A stretch of 64,000 bases of DNA, from the NCBI GenBank assembly GCA_032871835.1, contig CM065300.1, forward strand, positions 2,919,768 through 2,983,767. Direction: 5' to 3'. Both the position numbers and the translations under genes were made by a program. Shown here in pieces: positions 11,068 through 21,879 of the stretch. Each line of letters starts with the position of its first letter. Position 1 is the first letter of the stretch. The notes beneath the pieces are model-generated. The model searched no databases and had not been told where the DNA came from. It was given only the letters and a program-made list of their open reading frames with translations. The stretch is from Dipteronia dyeriana. Lineage: Eukaryota; Streptophyta; Magnoliopsida; Sapindales; Sapindaceae.

Positions 11068-11695
11068 GTTTTTTTTTTTTTTTTTTTTAACGAACCTCGA
11101 CGGACGGAACAAGGAAATTTTATTAATATGAAAAATTACTTAAATTTGATGGTAGGTTGTTTTTCAAAACAATAATACTTTATTTGGTTTTGTAACTTTC
11201 TTGTATAAATTTATGTTTGGTTGATTGTGATCATTCACTCTTGATAATGAAAAAAAATCTCTCTTTTTTTCAATCCAATCTAGTGATTTATACCAATGCT
11301 TGAGCTATACCATTAACAGTAATTTTAGATTATTTTTTCAAAATTTAACAAATAACATGGATTAGTTTAAATTTGATTTTAAATTTTGTTGGATGTAAAT
11401 GGGATCCCAAATTAGTATTGTTTAGATCAATATTTTACACTTTTATAACAAAAAAACTTTTAGAAGGTATTTTATGTAAACTAAAAGATATTTTGGGATG
11501 GATGTTAACCAAATTAAATAATCCTTACTAATTTTCAGCAAAGTTTTAAAAGTAGGTACATTTTGGAAATTAGAACATCTCAACTGGCTTGATGGCTATA
11601 AGCAAGTTCTTGTAAGTTGTATTACTTTGACTTTGCTTTTAATAGTTTGTTCTCCTTAAATTCTCTGCCAAAGGATAAAAGTTTACTATTCAAAG
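11068..11695. other. Intergenic DNA downstream of PR-10 copy F
   Basis: Presumed 3' UTR (poly-T run at 11071-11088) followed by AT-rich DNA. No gene is seen. Confidence 0.4.
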
Positions 11696-11703
11696 ATCCT
11701 AAC

Positions 11704-12311
11704 TAGAGATGGCAGCGGATCGGGTTCAGGTGGATTTTATAAATTTCAAACCCTCGTCCGTGAAAATTTTCTTCACCCACGTTCGCCCTTGAACTCACGT
11801 AGGTAAACGGGATCGCGGACGGGTGTGAACCAGCGGGTTATTGCTGCACTCATACTCTCACCCGCGAACCCGCGAAACAATACGGGTTCATGAGTGGATG
11901 TTGCACTCGCAGGATACTCACAAACCTGTGATCCACGAACTCGCGATTTGTTTGTAAATTTCCACATATAATCACCTATTTGATAATTATTTGAATTAAA
12001 TTTTCATCTCTAATTCCCTACTTGATACATTACAAAACAATAATAACCATAAAAAAAAAACCGACAAAAATAAAACGACAAAAATTAATTCAAATGTCTA
12101 TATATGTTTATATACAAGTATTTTATTTATACGGGTTCACGAGTCCAACCCACGAGTTCGCTTTTCCAACCCGTACCTGCTCTCGAACCCACTGGGTTTT
12201 TCATTAAATGGGTCCGCCGGTCCGCGGATCGTAAATTCATCATTCACACCTGACCCTATAAGGTTGGGTTCGGACGGGTGCCGACGGGTGCGGGTCAAAT
12301 TGCCATCCGTA
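11704..12311 (-). mobile_element. Non-autonomous hAT-like element, copy 2 (inverted)
   Basis: This 608-bp relative of the element at 4065-4669 lies in the opposite orientation. It begins TAGAGATGGCAGCGG and ends CAAATTGCCATCCGTA, with a perfect 8-bp duplication ATCCTAAC at 11696-11703 and 12312-12319. The interior shows the same GGGTT/CCCGC-rich composition. No transposase is encoded. Confidence 0.75.
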
Positions 12312-12502
12312 ATCCTAACCAAAGGAAAGTAAACTTGATTTCCCATATATCATGATTTTCATCTCCAAATTAAAATAGGAACAGGGACGGGAATGAAGAT
12401 GAAAATTATTCTTATTTTCTAATTTCGTGCCATCCCTATTTTCCTATTTTTCCAAAACCTTATATATATATATATTTATAATTTTATTATTATCATTTCG
12501 AA

Positions 12503-12630
12503 CTATAAAATATATCGGCTTTTTATATGTGTATCATTGGATTTAAATGTTTTGACTTGATTGTATACACTTGTCAAAATATCTTTTAAATCCAATGATC
12601 CACAACCAAAGAACTGATATATTTTATATC
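12503..12630. repeat. Inverted-repeat (fold-back) element
   Basis: Left arm with AAAATATATC and ATCATTGGATTTAAA is mirrored on the right by TTTAAATCCAATGAT and GATATATTTTAT, around a short loop. The two arms would form a long imperfect hairpin. Probably a small MITE; no target duplication was identified. Confidence 0.5.
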
Positions 12631-12827
12631 AATTTGAATGGACAATGAAAAGACTGTATGCATTTATTGAAGTTTCACCGTAATCAATTATCCACATATA
12701 ACGTACTGACATATCAAATAGAAAATAAATATATATATATTAATGTTTTATTATTCTTTCTTATTCTTTCTATTTTTAATATTTTTATATTTATATTTAA
12801 TTTGTAATGGATTGTTTTTTCAGAAGT

Positions 12828-14104
12828 AAATTGTATTTTAGTTATTATAGTTTATCTTGTTTAGTCCATGAATTTGTAGTATTATAATTTGTATTCCTTC
12901 TAAAACAGAACTCATCAAGATGACTGATTCTTACATGTTAGACGTGTAAAATGACTTTACTGCCCCTAATAAATGTTGGTCCCTCTGAAAAGATTATAAT
13001 ACCCTTATTTTTGTCTTTTTTTTCAAAATTTCTTCCAAATATTTTTCATATTTTAATATTAAATAAAAATCAAATTAACAACAACAAAAATCCAGAAATA
13101 AGATCTGGAAATTAAAAAAAATCCGAAATTAATTTTTTCCAGAAATTAACGACAAAACAAAATAAATTTAAAAAAATTGAAAAAAAAAGAAAGAGATCCG
13201 GATGACTGAATCTCCTCCGACACCATCTCAAACATATTCTCCAACTTCTCTGGAAATATTCTTCAGCTCATTTCCACAAAATTGAATAAAACCAAATATC
13301 TCCTGTCAATTATTATTTTTAATAAAACAAGATCTAGAAAAAAAATTAACAAATCTAAATCTAAAAATTTTTGTTTGAACAAAAGTAGATCTACAAAAAA
13401 AAAAAATTGAACAAAAGAATGAGGAAATTTTCGAACAAAACTATGAGAAAACTATGAGCACAAGCAAACCAAACCTTACATCTCCCAATAGAATCCAAGA
13501 CCAAACCCTCCCTCTTCCACCACCAAAACCCAGACCAAACCTTCCCTCTCCTACCGCCATAACCAGAAAACAACCCCAAATCGCCACAAAAACCCACCCA
13601 TCAACCCATCCACTGCAAACTCCATCTCCAAGAGATCGAGAGATCGAGAGATTTTGACGAGAGTGAGCGAGATCGACTCTCACTTCCCGTATCTTGGCCG
13701 CCGGCGAGATGGACTCTCTCTCTCTGACTCTCCCTCTTCGCCGGCGTTGATGATCGACTCTCTCTCTCTCTCTGACTCTTGCTTGTTTTGAGAAGTAATC
13801 TTTATTTTTTTTCAATTTTGTTAAAAGATTCCAAGGGCAATGAGGTAATTTTGCAACTAATTTTTATTTATTTTTTAAAATTAAATTATAAATTACTATT
13901 ATACTCTTTTGTTATATAAGATTATAGAACATTTAATGTTATTTTACCTTTTTACTCTCGTTGACTTGACGGAACCGTAACATAATTGGATGGTAGAGAC
14001 TAAAATACGTATTGTCAAAGAAATGATGGACTAAAAACTATAATACCAAAAATTTGTGGACTAAATACAGATTAAGATAAACTATAGGAACTAAAATACG
14101 ATTT
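12828..14104. mobile_element. Probable non-autonomous Mutator-like element
   Basis: The left end AAATTGTATTTTAGTTATTA and the reverse complement of the right end AAATCGTATTTTAGTTCCTA match and continue for tens of bases (TATAGTTTATCTT), i.e. long terminal inverted repeats. The middle (13440-13800) is GC-richer, with CCA/CTC repeats and a (CT)n run at 13752-13773. It opens several frames that encode only low-complexity peptides. No transposase is seen. Terminal repeat length suggests a MULE; the 9-bp duplication was not resolved. Confidence 0.45.
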
Positions 14105-14161
14105 ATCTTTTTATTAATATGTAAGTTTTAGTAAAACAGGAGAACGGAGAAAATAATGAAA

Positions 14162-14304
14162 TAGGGATGAGGATGGGGAAACCTCTCCCCAAAACTCCCC
14201 CATCACCATTTTCTCTAATTGGGGAAATGGGGAGATGGGGAAGGGTTTTAAAAATGGGGATGGGGAACCTATATCCATTCTCATTTCCCCAATACCCATC
14301 CCTA
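14162..14304. mobile_element. Short TAGGGATG-ended MITE-like sequence
   Basis: Begins TAGGGATGAGGATGGGG and ends CCCCAATACCCATCCCTA, so the ends are inverted repeats; the interior is G-run-rich. No flanking duplication is visible, so this is tentative. Confidence 0.35.
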
Positions 14305-14536
14305 GTTACGTGAACAACAGTGTAACTTGATAAGTAAATGTGGGACTTGATGAGAAAGTCAAGCCTTTGAACAGCAGCCCATGTTTACAAAGATATGAGT
14401 TTTTTTCTGGATTAAATCTTTGGAATTCAAAACAAGAGAAGTCCAGCAGCCACCGAAAGTTTGGTATCGTTGAACTTGCACCTCTAGTCTTCACGTCAAA
14501 ATCATGATCACAAGGAATTTCTAACCAGACACTCCA

Positions 14537-14544
14537 TTTATAAG
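14537..14544 (+). promoter_or_regulatory. TATA-like box of the PR-10 gene at 14600
   Basis: TTTATAAG, 63 bp upstream of the ATG. Confidence 0.35.
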
Positions 14545-14599
14545 TACTCTAATTTTGTTTTTAATTACTACAATCAATCTACAAAAGAGGACATTAATT

Positions 14600-15202
14600 A
14601 TGGGTGTCACCAGTTTATCACAAGAATATACTTGTCCAATTTCACCTTCACGGATGTTCAAGGCCTTGATTGTAGACTCCAAGAATCTGATCCCAAAACT
14701 CTTGCCTGAATTCATCAAAAGTGTACATACTGTTCAAGGTGATGGTGAAGCTGGAAGCATTGAACAAGTCAACTTCACAGAAGGTATTAACGTTGCGTAA
14801 TTAAATCTCATATGAAAAAACGTGTGGGATTTTCTCTCTAGATAGAATCTCTAAGGCGATGTTAATGTATATTTTTTCGGTTCGGATGATGCAGGCAGCA
14901 GCTATAAATATGCGAAGCACCGGATCGATGAGCTCGATGAGGAGAATCTTGTGTGCAAGTATACCATGATTGAGGGAGATGCATTAGGAGACAATGTTGA
15001 ATCCATTGTTTATGAGGTCAGGATTGAGGCAGCTAGTAATAGTGAAGGAGGTGGTTGCATTTGTAAGATGACAAGCAATTATCGGATGATCGGCGATTTT
15101 GAGATCAAAGAAGAGGAAATCAAGGCTAGCAAGGAAAGAGTTCTGGGGATATACAAGTTGGTGGAGAATCACTTGTTGAATAACCCACAAGTCTATGCTT
15201 AG
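14600..15202 (+). CDS. PR-10/Bet v 1-like protein (copy G), two exons, altered P-loop
   Basis: Exon 1 is 14600-14783 and exon 2 is 14895-15202, encoding 163 aa. I start at MGVTSLSQEY (14600), not the upstream in-frame ATG at 14555, because the family starts MGV. The donor GAAG|GTATTA is canonical. The acceptor GCAG|GCAGCAG has a second AG four bases on, which would break the frame. The P-loop reads QGDGEAGSIE: the central GG and the lysine at its end are lost. Exon 2 carries three extra residues (SNSEGGG region) relative to sister copies and ends NNPQVYA. The frame is fully open, so it is probably functional but may bind ligands differently. Confidence 0.85.
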
Positions 15203-15697
15203 TTGTGTTAGTGTGTTTCAATTTTTTTGTTTTTTGAGTCTTCTTCTATTTATGTTTTGTGATGTCTTTATGTTGTGTGCATTATATGTGTGATGATCAA
15301 ATTCATGTGTATGTGATATGTCATCGTGTTAGTATTGTTCCAGGAGTCCTGGGTGGTTCAAGTCCCCCTATTTTGAATTTAAATTAAGAGGGAATGAATA
15401 AAAGACAAGATTTTATTGAAATTTCACACGGATAACATGAAATGAAATGGTAAAATAGAATTACACACGGTCACACGGATAAAATGAAATGCTCGTTCTA
15501 TATATCGAACGAAGCTTATTTTTTTCGAGGCCTTATTATGCATAAGCATTGAAGTTTTCTAGCAAGTATTCATCAACTACCTTCAACATTGCCACGGTTC
15601 CTGATATGATCTTTGCTGCATCTTCTTCTGATAGTATAGTATCTCCCAATGATTCATACTCTATCTTTAGCTTGGCCAAGCAACCTCCTCTATCACT

Positions 15698-16125
15698 CAC
15701 GGGGTCCTGGGGTGGGTTAAGGGTGGGCGTTCGCCCTTAGCCCATTATATCTAGGGGTTCCAAACATATAACGTGAGTTGTTATGAGTTAACTTATAAAA
15801 AAAAACTTCAAAAAGCTTAAACAATACCAAAAAAAAAATATAGTCTGGCCCAATTCATTTTATTCTAGTACAAAACCTAATTTTTTAAAGTTTTATACTT
15901 TCCTATCAACTATTACCTATATATATTCTTCATTTTTTCTCCACCAACCAAAGATGACAAAAAAAAAAAAAAAAAAAAAAAAAAACTGACAACCTGAGAC
16001 ATAATAATCGTAGAATTTTTTTATTTCGATTTTTATTTTGGAATAAAGTGGGGATGATTTTGTTGATATGTATCCCATTTTTTATATTTCGCCCAAGGGT
16101 CTCGAAATAATCAGGATCGACACTG
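15698..16125. mobile_element. hAT-like non-autonomous element in PR-10 exon 2
   Basis: Starts CACGGGGTCCTGG and ends TCAGGATCGACACTG, imperfect inverted ends. Flanks are CTATCACT (15690-15697) and TCATCACT (16126-16133), an eroded 8-bp duplication. It splits two in-order pieces of PR-10 exon 2, which independently supports the boundaries. Contains a poly-A run at 15959-15984; no coding capacity. Confidence 0.6.
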
Positions 16126-16282
16126 TCATCACTGGCTGGTGATAAAAATCACCTCAACCACATAAGAACTCACTTTCAAACCAACAAGTCCTCCTCCAAC
16201 AACGTAGTACTTAAACGCATGATTCTCACCTTTCTCTCTCTCTCTCTATATATATATATATAATCATTTTTTTATGCACTGA

Positions 16283-16406
16283 TGGAATTATATAAGGACA
16301 TTGAATGCGAGTCACTCATTTATAAAAGAACTTTGACAAGTGCATACATGTCAAGTCAAAGTATGTAAAATGAGTGACTCACATTCAATGTTCTTATAAT
16401 AATTCC
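16283..16406. repeat. Fold-back repeat (hairpin MITE)
   Basis: Left arm GGAATTATATAAGGACATTG...GAGTCACTCATTT is mirrored by AAATGAGTGACTC...CAATGTTCTTATAATAATTCC, with a short loop centred on ATACATGTCAAG. Lies in the former intron of the split PR-10 pseudogene. Confidence 0.65.
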
Positions 16407-16499
16407 ATGAGTGTTCACTTATGTGAAAATTTTCGTATATATATTGAACATTAACGGCACATTTACTAATCAGGAATCCTAACGAAGGAAAATGAACTT

Positions 16500-17383
16500 T
16501 GTTGACGTTGATTTCTGGATGTGTGAGAAATAGCCAATAAGGATTGGATTTTAGCTGTGATTTCAAAGAGAAAGAGAAGGAGAAAGTAATCGGACGTAAT
16601 TTTTTTACGTGGTAAAACTCCGATGACCGGAGAAACGTCCACGGGTGGTTGAATGATCAACCAAGCCAAAATCCACTATGAAATAATATAATTACAAGTC
16701 TCGGTCTCTCTTTCTTCTCTCGGTATTTTTCTATGATTGTTGTATATATCTGTGTGATGAGATTATGGGTCTATTTATATGTTTATAGAACCCTAATCTT
16801 CTTTGTAAAAGTAATAAAAGATTTTTGTATTTAATTACGATTGTTTGCTTGTTCGAAGTGGTTTGTCTTCTTTCCTGTTTCGAATACTTGTAGTGAGACC
16901 GAATGGGACTCTAGTAATGTAATCCAATTAGGACTTATTTCTTTATTAGATTGTAGTCTTTTTGAAGAAATAAAATTGTTGCCTGATTAGGAACCCTTCC
17001 TGCTTGATAATTTTGTTTTTCCAGGAATTCCTTTGATATGGATACCTCCGTGTATCTTAATGACTTGATTCGTGTGAGCTACGCACTGGGCTTTTCTACT
17101 CTGTTTTCTTTATGTTTGACCCGAGTAGAAAATAATATATGCTGGTCCCGAGTGACGTTATCTGATCCCGAGTAGACAATGTCTTCAATTAGCCCCGAGT
17201 ATGTTTAACTGACCCCGAGTATTATATGGCGCCAGTTGACCTCGAGCAGGTCTTGTTCAATACTTGTTTATTCGGGCTTCTCTTCTTTGGTGATGCCTTG
17301 CAGAATGCCTATTCGAACGTCCACTTGGCAAATTTATCATCTTTGTTAATGACGTGTATATCTGATAAAATTTACATACGACA
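16500..17383 (-). repeat. 3' LTR of the Tat element
   Basis: Plus-strand ends are TGTTGACG...CATACGACA, matching 27588-28481. It contains six spaced CCCGAGT-like motifs (about 17117-17242) and a sequence TCTATTTATATG near 16769 that could be a promoter element. Adjoins the polypurine tract at 17384. Confidence 0.9.
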
Positions 17384-17396
17384 ATACCCACCTTAA
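17384..17396 (-). other. Polypurine tract of the Tat element
   Basis: On the - strand TTAAGGTGGGTATT immediately precedes the LTR start TGTCGTATG. The copy at 62350 has the more purine-rich form TTAAGGGGGTAT at the same place, which supports the assignment. Confidence 0.6.
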
Positions 17397-17844
17397 AATT
17401 TTTTTGCCGAATAAATTTTCGTTTCGGGCAAAAGTATTTTAATCAATTCAATTTTTATTTATGTGCCAGAGTAAATGTTTTATCATAATGGTGTGTCTTA
17501 ATGGTGACCCTGTAAATCTGATTTTCCCCCTCACGCGGGATCTTCAATGATAGCGACGTTTTGGAATTCTGATGGCAAAAGCCTGTTCTCTTCTTGACAC
17601 GTGTCATATGCCGCTTCGTTTTTTCGATTCCATTTATTAGAAACTACCTTCGCGTCTCCCCGTGTGCCACCTACGTCATCAAATCAGATCATAGATTTTT
17701 CCCGCCTTGAGACCCTAGAGTTTCGTGTTATCTCCCCTTTAAATTCTTCACTGAAGGGTTGCGTTTGTCCATTCTAAAAAACTTGAAAACCATAAAATTC
17801 TTTGTCAGTCCAGATTTCTTCGCAGCAAATCGCCATTTTTCCGT

Positions 17845-20834
17845 ATGAGATTTCCAGATTTCTTCATTTCAAGGTTAGTGTTAATGAATCCGTCCTCTCG
17901 TCAACGGCTTTTTACTATCGTTTTCGAAGCGCTCGATCGTGGGGATTTCCAACTGGTTTCCTACGTTCGAAGATTGTTGGGAGAAATCCCTACGGATGAA
18001 CCTCTATTTTTAGAAGTTGATGTTTCTGGGCATCACCCTGACATCCAATTTTCTGTATCCAGTTCTTCATCTAGTTCTGAATCTGATGTTTCTAATCACA
18101 GGGTATCTCTGCGAAGGATGGGAAAACATCAAAGCAGAAGTGAAGTCCATAAGCATGGCTCGGGCGGCTTTCGGATCAGGGAGCAGACTGTTAAAGAGAA
18201 CGACGTTGAAGAGGCATTCAGAGTATCTCGTCTCACTTTCTCTGCTGATCGTCCGAGTGGGTTTGACACCTAGCCGAATGTGGTCGGGGCGGATGAGATC
18301 GAGAAGTACCGTGCCCGATTCGATTTGGATGACTCGGTTGTTCTGGTTCCAGCTGGTGATAGAGCTGCGTGGAATCCTTCCCAGGGCATGGTGGCCATCT
18401 ATAGATCCATGCTCTGCTGCGGCGTCACACTTCCTCTTCAGCTGTTCATTGCCTGGTGTTTGGCTGAAGCAGGGATCACCCCGGCTCAACTGACCCCGAA
18501 CAGTTACAAGATTCTGATGTGCATGTGGGTCATGTACAGCCGGATGAATTTTTCACCGCCATCCCCGAGTGAGATTAGGCATTTCTTCATGCTGAGGCAG
18601 TCTGACAAGACAGGGACCTATTTCCTTATGTCTAATCTGTTGAACTGCTGGGTCCCCGAGGGGACAAAGGTGAATCGGGATATCAACACCTCTGATGACC
18701 CCAAAAAGAGGGGGTTTGTATGGGGATTCCCTTCATCCAACAAGTTTTGAAAGAACAGTTGGTTTTTTGCTGGAGGGAATCTGAGTCTTAAAGCAACCCT
18801 CTCTGCTGGGGAAACTCGGAGGGTGCTGAAACGAAAGGGTGCTGAAAGTTCCCCGCTTCTTTTGTTCTCCCGAGGTTTGGAATAAGAAGAAGCTTAATTT
18901 TAGCGACGCTGAGCTGACCAGACTTGCTCGGGCAGCCGTTCGCATGCTGGAGAAGAGGAGCAGGTCTTACCTTTTTAACTAGGCGAAGATGATAGAGCTC
19001 GGCTTCTTCAGCCAAATTTCGGCTTACCGCAAGAGATGTAAGTGATCTTTGTAACCCTCTTTTTTTTATTGTTTATTTGCTTTTCGTATTCTGAAGCGGT
19101 CCCATTTTTTTCTAAGTGTACGACACCGACATCGTCTGCGACCTCTAAGCTCGCCAAGTGAAGTCGATTCTTCAGACGAGACGAAAAGAAGCTTCTCGTC
19201 AGAGCAATGATGGTATTGCCTCGCCTGAGTCTAACGAGGAAACTGATGTTACCTAGAAGCAAATCCCTGAATATGGCCCAGAGGACATTGTTCTGCCGAC
19301 CACCGGGGAGAATAATGGTCCGAGTGGCCCGACAGATACTCAGCTGCCTGATGATGGGGAGAGGCATGGTGAGGGTCTTGAAGAACCTTATGTGCTGTCA
19401 AACACCGGTGATGGAGGTAATTCCTCCACGGGACAAGTACCTTCAGGTCCTGAGTTTTATGAGTCTTTTTGAGATGAGGCTCAGGAAGATCCTGCAGCTA
19501 ATCTCATCTTCCACCGTTCTCAAGTTGAGAAGCGGAAGGTAGTCAGCTCTCCAACTCGCCCTCTCAAGGTCCCTCGGCTGGTCTCTTTCATCGACTCCAG
19601 CGATGAAGATATTGTGGCTGACATTCCCCCGAACGTTGATGTTGGAGCATCGGCAGATGCAAAGACTTCGGAGCCGAACAGGGGTTCCCTTGCATCGGTG
19701 GATGCGGAGACTTTGGAACCGAACAGGAGTTCCCCTCCCCCCGAGGTTGAAGATCAAGGGATTAAACCTTCGGGGGTTCCTTCATATCCTTCTCCCCAGG
19801 ATATGTTGCGGGAGATATCATTCGGTCGGCTTTCATCGGGGAAGATCGCTGGGGTTGTTTTTCGGATGGCTCCCTGACAGACCGTCTTCCAAACGTTTTC
19901 AACAGTGCATCTTATGTAAGTTATCCTTAACTTCTTTAATTGTTTTGCTCATTTTATTTGCTAGATTTTTAATTAAACTTCTTTGTAGATGGTGGCCGAG
20001 TTCGCTGAGATGGTTAAGACGCAGCTACATCAAACTGATAGAATAAGGCGTCTCGAAGCACAGCTGAAGGAAAGTGAGGATAGCCGTACTCGGGTTGAAG
20101 CGGCTTATGAAAAGGAGGTGGGCTTTGCCCAAGTGTTCACCGACCACTGTTTGGCGAAGCAGGTTGAGGCCGAGGAGAAAGCTTCTTTAGCAGAGAAGAA
20201 TGCAGCTTCACTTCAAAATTTGTTGTTCTCTGCCCAATAATCAATGCTTAGGGCCGAACAGAAAGCGGAGCAGTCTAAGTCGGCGTATAAGCAGAAAATC
20301 GAAGACTTGGAACGCCAGGCTCTGACAGTCGAGTCCCTATCCAATGAGGCCAGGCTGGAACTCGAAGTGCAAAGGGTAGATCATTTCAAGAGATCCCCTG
20401 CCTACGATGCACTTCTCTTTCGGGAGTTTCAACGTGGGTTGATTTCAGATGGTGAATTTTTCAAGGTTAAGAATTGGGCAACTGAGAAAGCCCGAGCCAA
20501 CTGGGAGCTGTCGATCAAAAATCATGTGGATCGGTCCTTGGAATCTCTTCGGACTCAGATGAAGGAGTGGAGAGCTTACTGCCGTAGCCAAGGCAAAGAG
20601 CCATATTCTATGCATTTGGAGGTTCCATCCGAGCACATTCTCTAGACATTTTACGCCAGTCAGGAGTCGGTCGTGGAGGGTGTGGTCTTTGATATTGGAC
20701 AGATCCCAGGAGAAGATTACAGCAAGTGGATGGACGATTCGGTGAACACGATTGCTTGGCCTTCCAATGAAAGTCTGCTCCGCGAGTACGAGATTGTGCA
20801 TGACCCGAGTATTGGCAAATCCTTACAACCTTGA
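17845..20834 (+). pseudogene. Antisense extra ORF of the Tat element (Transposase_28-like), degenerate
   Basis: Runs opposite to gag-pol, between integrase and the 3' LTR. Pieces: 17845-18273 (Ser-rich N-terminus), 18280-18750 in the same frame after a TAG (contains GVTLPLQLF and ITPAQLTPNSYKIL, the signature region of the Pfam 'putative gypsy type transposon' domain), then a stop-ridden stretch. After that come 19614-19877, and the coiled-coil-rich 19989-20240 and 20244-20645 (runs of RRLEAQLKE and KIEDLERQA type) with remnant coding to 20834. Plausible introns lie near 19036 and 19915 (GTAAGT donors). Such antisense ORFs are known in Tat elements; their role is unknown. Many stops make this copy dead. 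Confidence 0.65.
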
Positions 20835-21030
20835 TTTTTGTAGAATTTTCATAAGTTTTGTAGAAACTAACAATTATTTGTAATTATTTGTAATTCTTGT
20901 AACAATTCTTTTGTAAAGAATTCTTTGTAACAATTTTTTGTAACGATTCTTTGGAGAGATTAATAAAATCCCAAGTTTAGCTTCTGATTTCATTCCTTCT
21001 AAGGATTCACTTTCAACTTGACTTTATTGT

Positions 21031-21320
21031 TGCCGAGTATCTTATTAAACCAGCTATTTCTGTTCGGGTAACTTAACCGAGTATCTTATTAAACCGGTTT
21101 TTCTTTCCCTGAATAATTTTTAACGCCAAGTATCTTATTAAACTGGCTGTTACAATCTTCATGCCAAGTATCTTACTAAGTTGGCTAACTCTGATGTTCG
21201 GGTAACTTAACCGAGTATCTTATTAAACCGGTTGTCACCCAAATAATTTTAATGTCAAGTATCTTATTAAACTGGCTCTTGCAACCTTTATGCCAAGTAT
21301 CTTATTAAATTGGCTAGTAT
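21031..21320. repeat. Seven-copy short tandem repeat inside the Tat element
   Basis: Seven units with the core AGTATCTTATTAAAC (some with C or G/T substitutions), preceded by CCGAG or GCCAAG and spaced about 38-46 bp. Located between the end of the antisense ORF and the 3' end of pol. Confidence 0.8.
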
Positions 21321-21879
21321 TAGTAACAGAGTCATCTTAAAACAGACAAGTAGGTTTATACTTGTGTTTCATACACGGTTGCTACCCAAACATTACATCA
21401 AGGCTCACCATGATCATATGTTCGAGTCCTTACGCATTACCGATGACATCTCCCCAGTTTTTATACGCAAGGGTGTGCCGAATCGTTAAGCTTTTTAAAC
21501 TGCTTAACACAGCTACGTATTTCATCAAAAAATTTCCAGATAACGTCCCGAGCTGGTGCATCGGGTTTGCCTTTTTGCTAAGGTCAATTGACCTTGCTCG
21601 GCTAGCATGCTCCTTCGAGCTTTTCCGCCCATTCGGGAATCAATGGTCCCGAGTATTCTATTTGCATGTTCTTATTATCATGCTTGTCTTCCATATGTTC
21701 TTATTATCATATGCTTTCTTTCTAAAATCCCGAGCTTGATGCTTATCTTTTGGAAATCTCGAGTTTGATTTTTATTTATAACTGCAAAAACAGTTTTAAA
21801 TTCTACAGTTAATATCTAACCTAACTAAAATTGTTCTGACTAGAAAAAAGAATAAAAAATAATTTAAGGATAGAAAATC

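Noticed and set aside
13391..13815. 124-codon Arg/Gly-rich frame on the - strand
   Set aside because: Low-complexity translation of the GC-rich core of a probable MULE; no start context or homology visible.
18067..18489. 140-codon - strand frame in the Tat element
   Set aside because: Shadow of the antisense-ORF coding strand, which carries the family motif.
21031..21320. CRISPR-like array
   Set aside because: Units are degenerate, spacers are related to each other, and it lies inside a plant retrotransposon.
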